From Monoglobus pectinilyticus (GTDB lineage: Bacteria; Bacillota; Clostridia; Monoglobales; Monoglobaceae): a stretch of 64,000 bases of DNA. Shown here piece by piece: positions 61,149 through 64,000 of this stretch. Numbering within the stretch: position 1 is the stretch's first letter; every line of letters starts with the position of its first letter. Both the position numbers and the translations under genes were made by a program. A model generated the notes under the pieces. That model had not been told where the DNA came from. It was given only the letters and a program-made list of their open reading frames with translations, and made no database searches. The stretch spans positions 2,208,451 through 2,272,450 of the forward strand of contig NZ_CP020991.1 of the NCBI RefSeq assembly GCF_002874775.1, in the 5' to 3' direction.

Positions 61149-63080
61149 TTAAGCATTCTCTTTGGTGTAATTTAAAAGTCCGCCGGCGAGAAGCATAGCT
61201 CTCTGACGCTCTGAAAGGTCAAGTTTCGCCTCAAACTCAAAGCCTTTAGTTTTGTCTGTAATTTTTATTATATCACTGTTTTTAACTTGTTCTCTTACGT
61301 TTGCGATATACAAGTCGTCCATTTGGTCAACTTTGTCATAGTCAGCTTCGTTTGCGAAAGTCATTGGCAGGATTCCCGCATTGATTAGGTTTGCCATATG
61401 AATTCTAGCAAAGGATTTTGTCAATACGGCTTTAACGCCAAGGTAAAGCGGAGCAAGAGCAGCGTGCTCTCTTGAAGAGCCCTGTCCATAGTTGCTTCCG
61501 CCGATTATTATGCTGCGTTTGAGATCCAAAGCGCGTTTTGGAAATTCCTCATCGCACACTGCAAAACAATATTCGGAAATTTTTGGAATATTAGAACGCA
61601 GAGGAAGAATCTTTGCTCCGGCAGGCATAATATGGTCTGTTGTGATATTATCGCCAACTTTTAAACTGCATTTTGCGTCTATTTCGTCGAGAAGCGGTTC
61701 TGATACCGGGAACGGTTTGATGTTAGGTCCGCGAAGAACTTCAACTGTGTCCATTTTTTCTTCCTCAATCGGAGGAACTACCATATTGTCATTTATAGTA
61801 AACACTTCAGGCAGTTTGAACTCAGGCATATCGCCCAAACTTCTGGGGTCCGTCATAACGCCGGCAATTGCTGAAACTGCGGCAACCTCAGGAGATACCA
61901 AGTAAACCTGACCGTCCTTTGTTCCGCTTCTTCCCTCAAAGTTTCTGTTAAATGTTCTGAGCGAAATACCGCCTGAATTAGGTGACTGTCCCATACCGAT
62001 ACAAGGTCCGCAAGCGCTTTCCAGTATTCTGGCTCCGGCGTCAATCATCTTTGAAAGAGCTCCGTTTTCTGCTATCATATTAAGAACTTGTTTTGAACCT
62101 GGTGCGATGGAGAGAGAAACTCCCGGATCAACAGTTTTTCCATCTAAAATATATGCAACTTTGAGCATATCAAGAAGTGATGAATTTGTACATGAACCAA
62201 TACATACCTGGTCAATTTTCATTCCGGCAAGCTCGGAAATCTTTTTAACGTTGTCAGGTGAGTGAGGGCAGGCAGCCATAGGCTCGAGTTCGCTCAAATT
62301 GATCTCTATAATTTCATCATATTCAGCGTCAGCGTCAGCGCTGAGAGGTTTATAATCGGCTTCCCTGTCCTGAGCTCTTAAAAATTCACGTGTAATTTCG
62401 TCAGACGGGAAAATAGAGGTAGTAGCTCCGAGTTCAGCTCCCATATTTGTAATAGTAGCTCTTTCCGGAACTGAAAGTGATTTAACGCCTTCTCCGCAGT
62501 ATTCAATAACCTTGCCGACACCGCCCTTTACAGACAAAATTCTAAGAACTTCAAGTATAACGTCTTTTGCGGCAACCCAGGGGTTAAGCTTTCCGGTAAG
62601 CTCAACTTTAACTATTTTAGGGTATGTAATATAATATGTGCCTCCGCCCATAGCAACGGCAACATCCATACCGCCGGCACCCATAGCTATCATACCGAGA
62701 CCTCCGCCGGTAGGCGTATGGCTGTCGGAACCAATTAAAGTTTTTCCGGGGATTCCGAAACGTTCAAGATGTACCTGGTGACAGATACCGTTTCCGGGAC
62801 GAGAAAAATAAATACCGTGCTTTTTACAAACACTGCCGATAAAACGGTGGTCGTCGGCATTTTCAAAACCGCTTTGCAGCGTGTTGTGGTCAATATATGC
62901 AACTGATTTTTCAGTCTTAACTCTGGGAACTCCCATAGCTTCAAATTCAAGATACGCCATAGTTCCGGTAGCGTCCTGGGTCAAAGTCTGGTCGATACGA
63001 ATACCTATTTCCTGCCCTTTGACAGATTCGCCCTCAACCATGTGGTCTCTCAATATTTTTTCTGTAAGTGTCAAACCCAC
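61149..63080 (-). CDS. acnA: Aconitate hydratase
   Basis: Aconitase interconverts citrate and isocitrate through a [4Fe-4S] cluster. Cluster Cys are seen in IGSCTNSS and ESACGPCIGMG; GGSNYGQGSSREHAAL marks the swivel domain. The 643 residues match the mitochondrial-like short form common in Clostridia. AAAAGGAG is 9 bases before the GTG at 63080; the upstream ATG at 63107 has none. It heads the operon with idh and rex. Confidence 0.94.
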   Translation of the reverse strand: MGLTLTEKILRDHMVEGESVKGQEIGIRIDQTLTQDATGTMAYLEFEAMGVPRVKTEKSVAYIDHNTLQSGFENADDHRFIGSVCKKHGIYFSRPGNGICHQVHLERFGIPGKTLIGSDSHTPTGGGLGMIAMGAGGMDVAVAMGGGTYYITYPKIVKVELTGKLNPWVAAKDVILEVLRILSVKGGVGKVIEYCGEGVKSLSVPERATITNMGAELGATTSIFPSDEITREFLRAQDREADYKPLSADADAEYDEIIEINLSELEPMAACPHSPDNVKKISELAGMKIDQVCIGSCTNSSLLDMLKVAYILDGKTVDPGVSLSIAPGSKQVLNMIAENGALSKMIDAGARILESACGPCIGMGQSPNSGGISLRTFNRNFEGRSGTKDGQVYLVSPEVAAVSAIAGVMTDPRSLGDMPEFKLPEVFTINDNMVVPPIEEEKMDTVEVLRGPNIKPFPVSEPLLDEIDAKCSLKVGDNITTDHIMPAGAKILPLRSNIPKISEYCFAVCDEEFPKRALDLKRSIIIGGSNYGQGSSREHAALAPLYLGVKAVLTKSFARIHMANLINAGILPMTFANEADYDKVDQMDDLYIANVREQVKNSDIIKITDKTKGFEFEAKLDLSERQRAMLLAGGLLNYTKENA

Positions 63081-63131
63081 TAAAATCAACTCCTTTTCAA
63101 TATACAAATACTTTTTAATTGTTATATATTC

Positions 63132-63160
63132 ATTTTATATTAACATGCCCGAAATGTCAA
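63132..63160 (-). promoter_or_regulatory. Sigma-A-type promoter of the aconitase operon
   Basis: On the minus strand TTGACA (63155-63160), 17-base spacer, TAAAAT (63132-63137), about 52 bases before the GTG. Confidence 0.75.
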
Positions 63161-63175
63161 GCGTTATGTTAAGTT

Positions 63176-63221
63176 TTTCACAATAATTACAGTGTTTCCA
63201 AACAGTGGGATTATTGTGAAA
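63176..63221. promoter_or_regulatory. Inverted repeat TTTCACAATAAT...ATTATTGTGAAA upstream of the aconitase promoter
   Basis: Perfect 12-base arms (63176-63187 and 63210-63221) with a 22-base centre that itself contains GTTTCCAAAC. It lies 16 bases upstream of the -35, the usual place for an activator or a looped repressor site. The half-site TTGTGAAA resembles Rex half-sites but faces the wrong way for a standard Rex operator. Confidence 0.5.
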
Positions 63222-63305
63222 TTGGGCTGTATAAATGCTATAATAGTCATAATTTTTTGAAATGATATAATTGTATTATCTTTATTTGTTTTTAATTACA
63301 AACGT

Positions 63306-64000
63306 TAGTTTGATGTGCCTAGCCCGGTTGCGTCCGCCGGACCCGGGCGCCGACACATATTTTTTTATTTTATTATATATTAAATATGGAGTAACTTTGT
63401 TAATAATCTATTAAATATAAAAATATATAAAAAATAAATAAGAATAATAACAATAGAATGTCTATATGGTTTGAAAAGCTAAGAATAAAAGCAAAAATTA
63501 TTTAGCAAAAAAGTTTATTTAGCAACAAATATTAGCAACAAATAATGGTTTGGAAAAATAAGTAGACTGTAGATAAAGTATGAAGTGTTTGGCAAGATGC
63601 ACAAGACAAGCTTTAGCCCCGCTTGCACAAGGAGTTATGAGGCAGCTTTATGGTCTCAAGGAGAATAAATAGCGTTTCCGAGCGTTGCCCATTTCTCAGT
63701 TCAGCTTTAATAATCGTTCTTTCGTTGGAGAAATCTTACTTTTTTGTATAACGTTTCCCGTAAAATCACTTTTTTATATGTTAAAATAAATTAAAAATTT
63801 ATGTTTATTTTATATTATAAATTACTATAATCTATGTTTATAAAAGTAAAATGAAAACTATAAGTATATAAAATAATTTTATCAATAAAATATCTCAAAA
63901 TCCGATTTAAAATCACATTCATATTTAATATTCTTGAAAAGAAGAAAGTGTGTCAGCGCCCGGGTCCGGCGGGCGCAACTGGGCTAGGCACATCAAACCA
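63306..64000. repeat. GC-rich inverted-repeat pair enclosing a 590-bp gene-free stretch
   Basis: Left arm 63308-63357 and right arm 63951-64000 are reverse complements over about 50 bases with four changes (core TTTGATGTGCCTAGCCC). Each arm is palindromic inside (GCGCCCG...CGGGCGC type). The right arm reaches the window end, so the repeat may extend. The enclosed sequence is AT-rich except for a more balanced part at about 63590-63730, and carries a 13-base tandem repeat TTAGCAACAAATA at 63519-63544. No credible gene is seen. Confidence 0.8.

Noticed and set aside
63176-63221. Standard Rex operator
   Set aside because: Half-sites face outward and are 22 bases apart, while Rex operators are TTGTGAA-N4-TTCACAA-like with inward half-sites. 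Kept only as a generic inverted repeat.
63597-63671. Tiny open frame starting MHKTSFSPAC inside the second inverted-repeat element
   Set aside because: Only 24 codons, no ribosome binding site and no recognisable product.

Overview
The window reads as a low-GC, Gram-positive-type Clostridia chromosome. The evidence is the plsX-fabH-fabK-fabD-fabG-acpP-fabF and rimP-nusA-rnpM-ylxQ-infB-rbfA-nrnA-truB-ribF gene orders, strong purine-rich ribosome binding sites with frequent GTG/TTG starts, S-layer-homology (SLH) surface proteins, a Rex repressor and a Na+-pumping biotin decarboxylase. A secreted family-1 pectate lyase, a copper-amine-oxidase-like stalk protein and SLH/Cna-B proteins suggest an anaerobe that handles plant cell wall, perhaps a Monoglobus-like gut species. 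That organism guess is inference only.

Layout. 1-6452: type II fatty-acid synthesis operon (plsX is cut by the window start), closed by a clean terminator. 6526-9727: a P-loop/GNAT fusion, rnc, a radical SAM protein and a PD-(D/E)XK-like protein. 9796-21750: surface and accessory block, with a stalk-domain protein, pectate lyase, a DUF308-like membrane protein fused to a putative permuted papain-like domain, nrdR behind an NrdR-box-like palindrome, and a very large Cna-B/SdrD-like SLH protein whose signal peptide is separated by a one-base frameshift. 21941-29704: translation/RNA operon from rimP to ribF. 29776-38391: MATE transporter, a thioester-domain protein with 24 Cys-rich hexapeptide repeats, a Na/Pi-PhoU transporter, an SLH-transglutaminase-like protein and a CNNM/CorC-type protein. 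38392-42078: two AT-rich deserts around murA and a newly noted 46-residue peptide gene; the larger desert holds a long inverted-repeat pair and a structured leader before an M23 peptidase. 43848-48952: five-gene carboxyltransferase/Na+-pump operon. 49035-56059: rluB, a second MATE transporter, a membrane-anchored unknown, a decayed DUF1275/YoaK gene, an aminotransferase and a LysR regulator. 56641-63080: apparent aconitase-isocitrate dehydrogenase-rex-ATPase-ogg-fba transcription unit. 63081-64000: its promoter region, then a second GC-rich inverted-repeat pair enclosing a gene-free stretch.

How parts work together. The fab genes make acyl-ACP for membrane lipid, with PlsX feeding acyl-phosphate to phospholipid synthesis. 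The rimP-ribF operon couples ribosome maturation, transcription termination and initiation. Aconitase and isocitrate dehydrogenase form an oxidative half-TCA branch toward 2-oxoglutarate, plausibly tied to redox by the co-transcribed Rex. The decarboxylase operon contains equivalents of the 12S, 5S and 1.3S transcarboxylase parts plus the membrane Na+ pump.

The strongest novelty candidates are the leaderless thioester/Cys-repeat protein (31559-33469), the two inverted-repeat pairs with AT-rich interiors (40861-41263 and 63306-64000), the candidate switching leader of the M23 gene (41886-42046) and two uncommon domain fusions (14104-15417 and 58332-59201).
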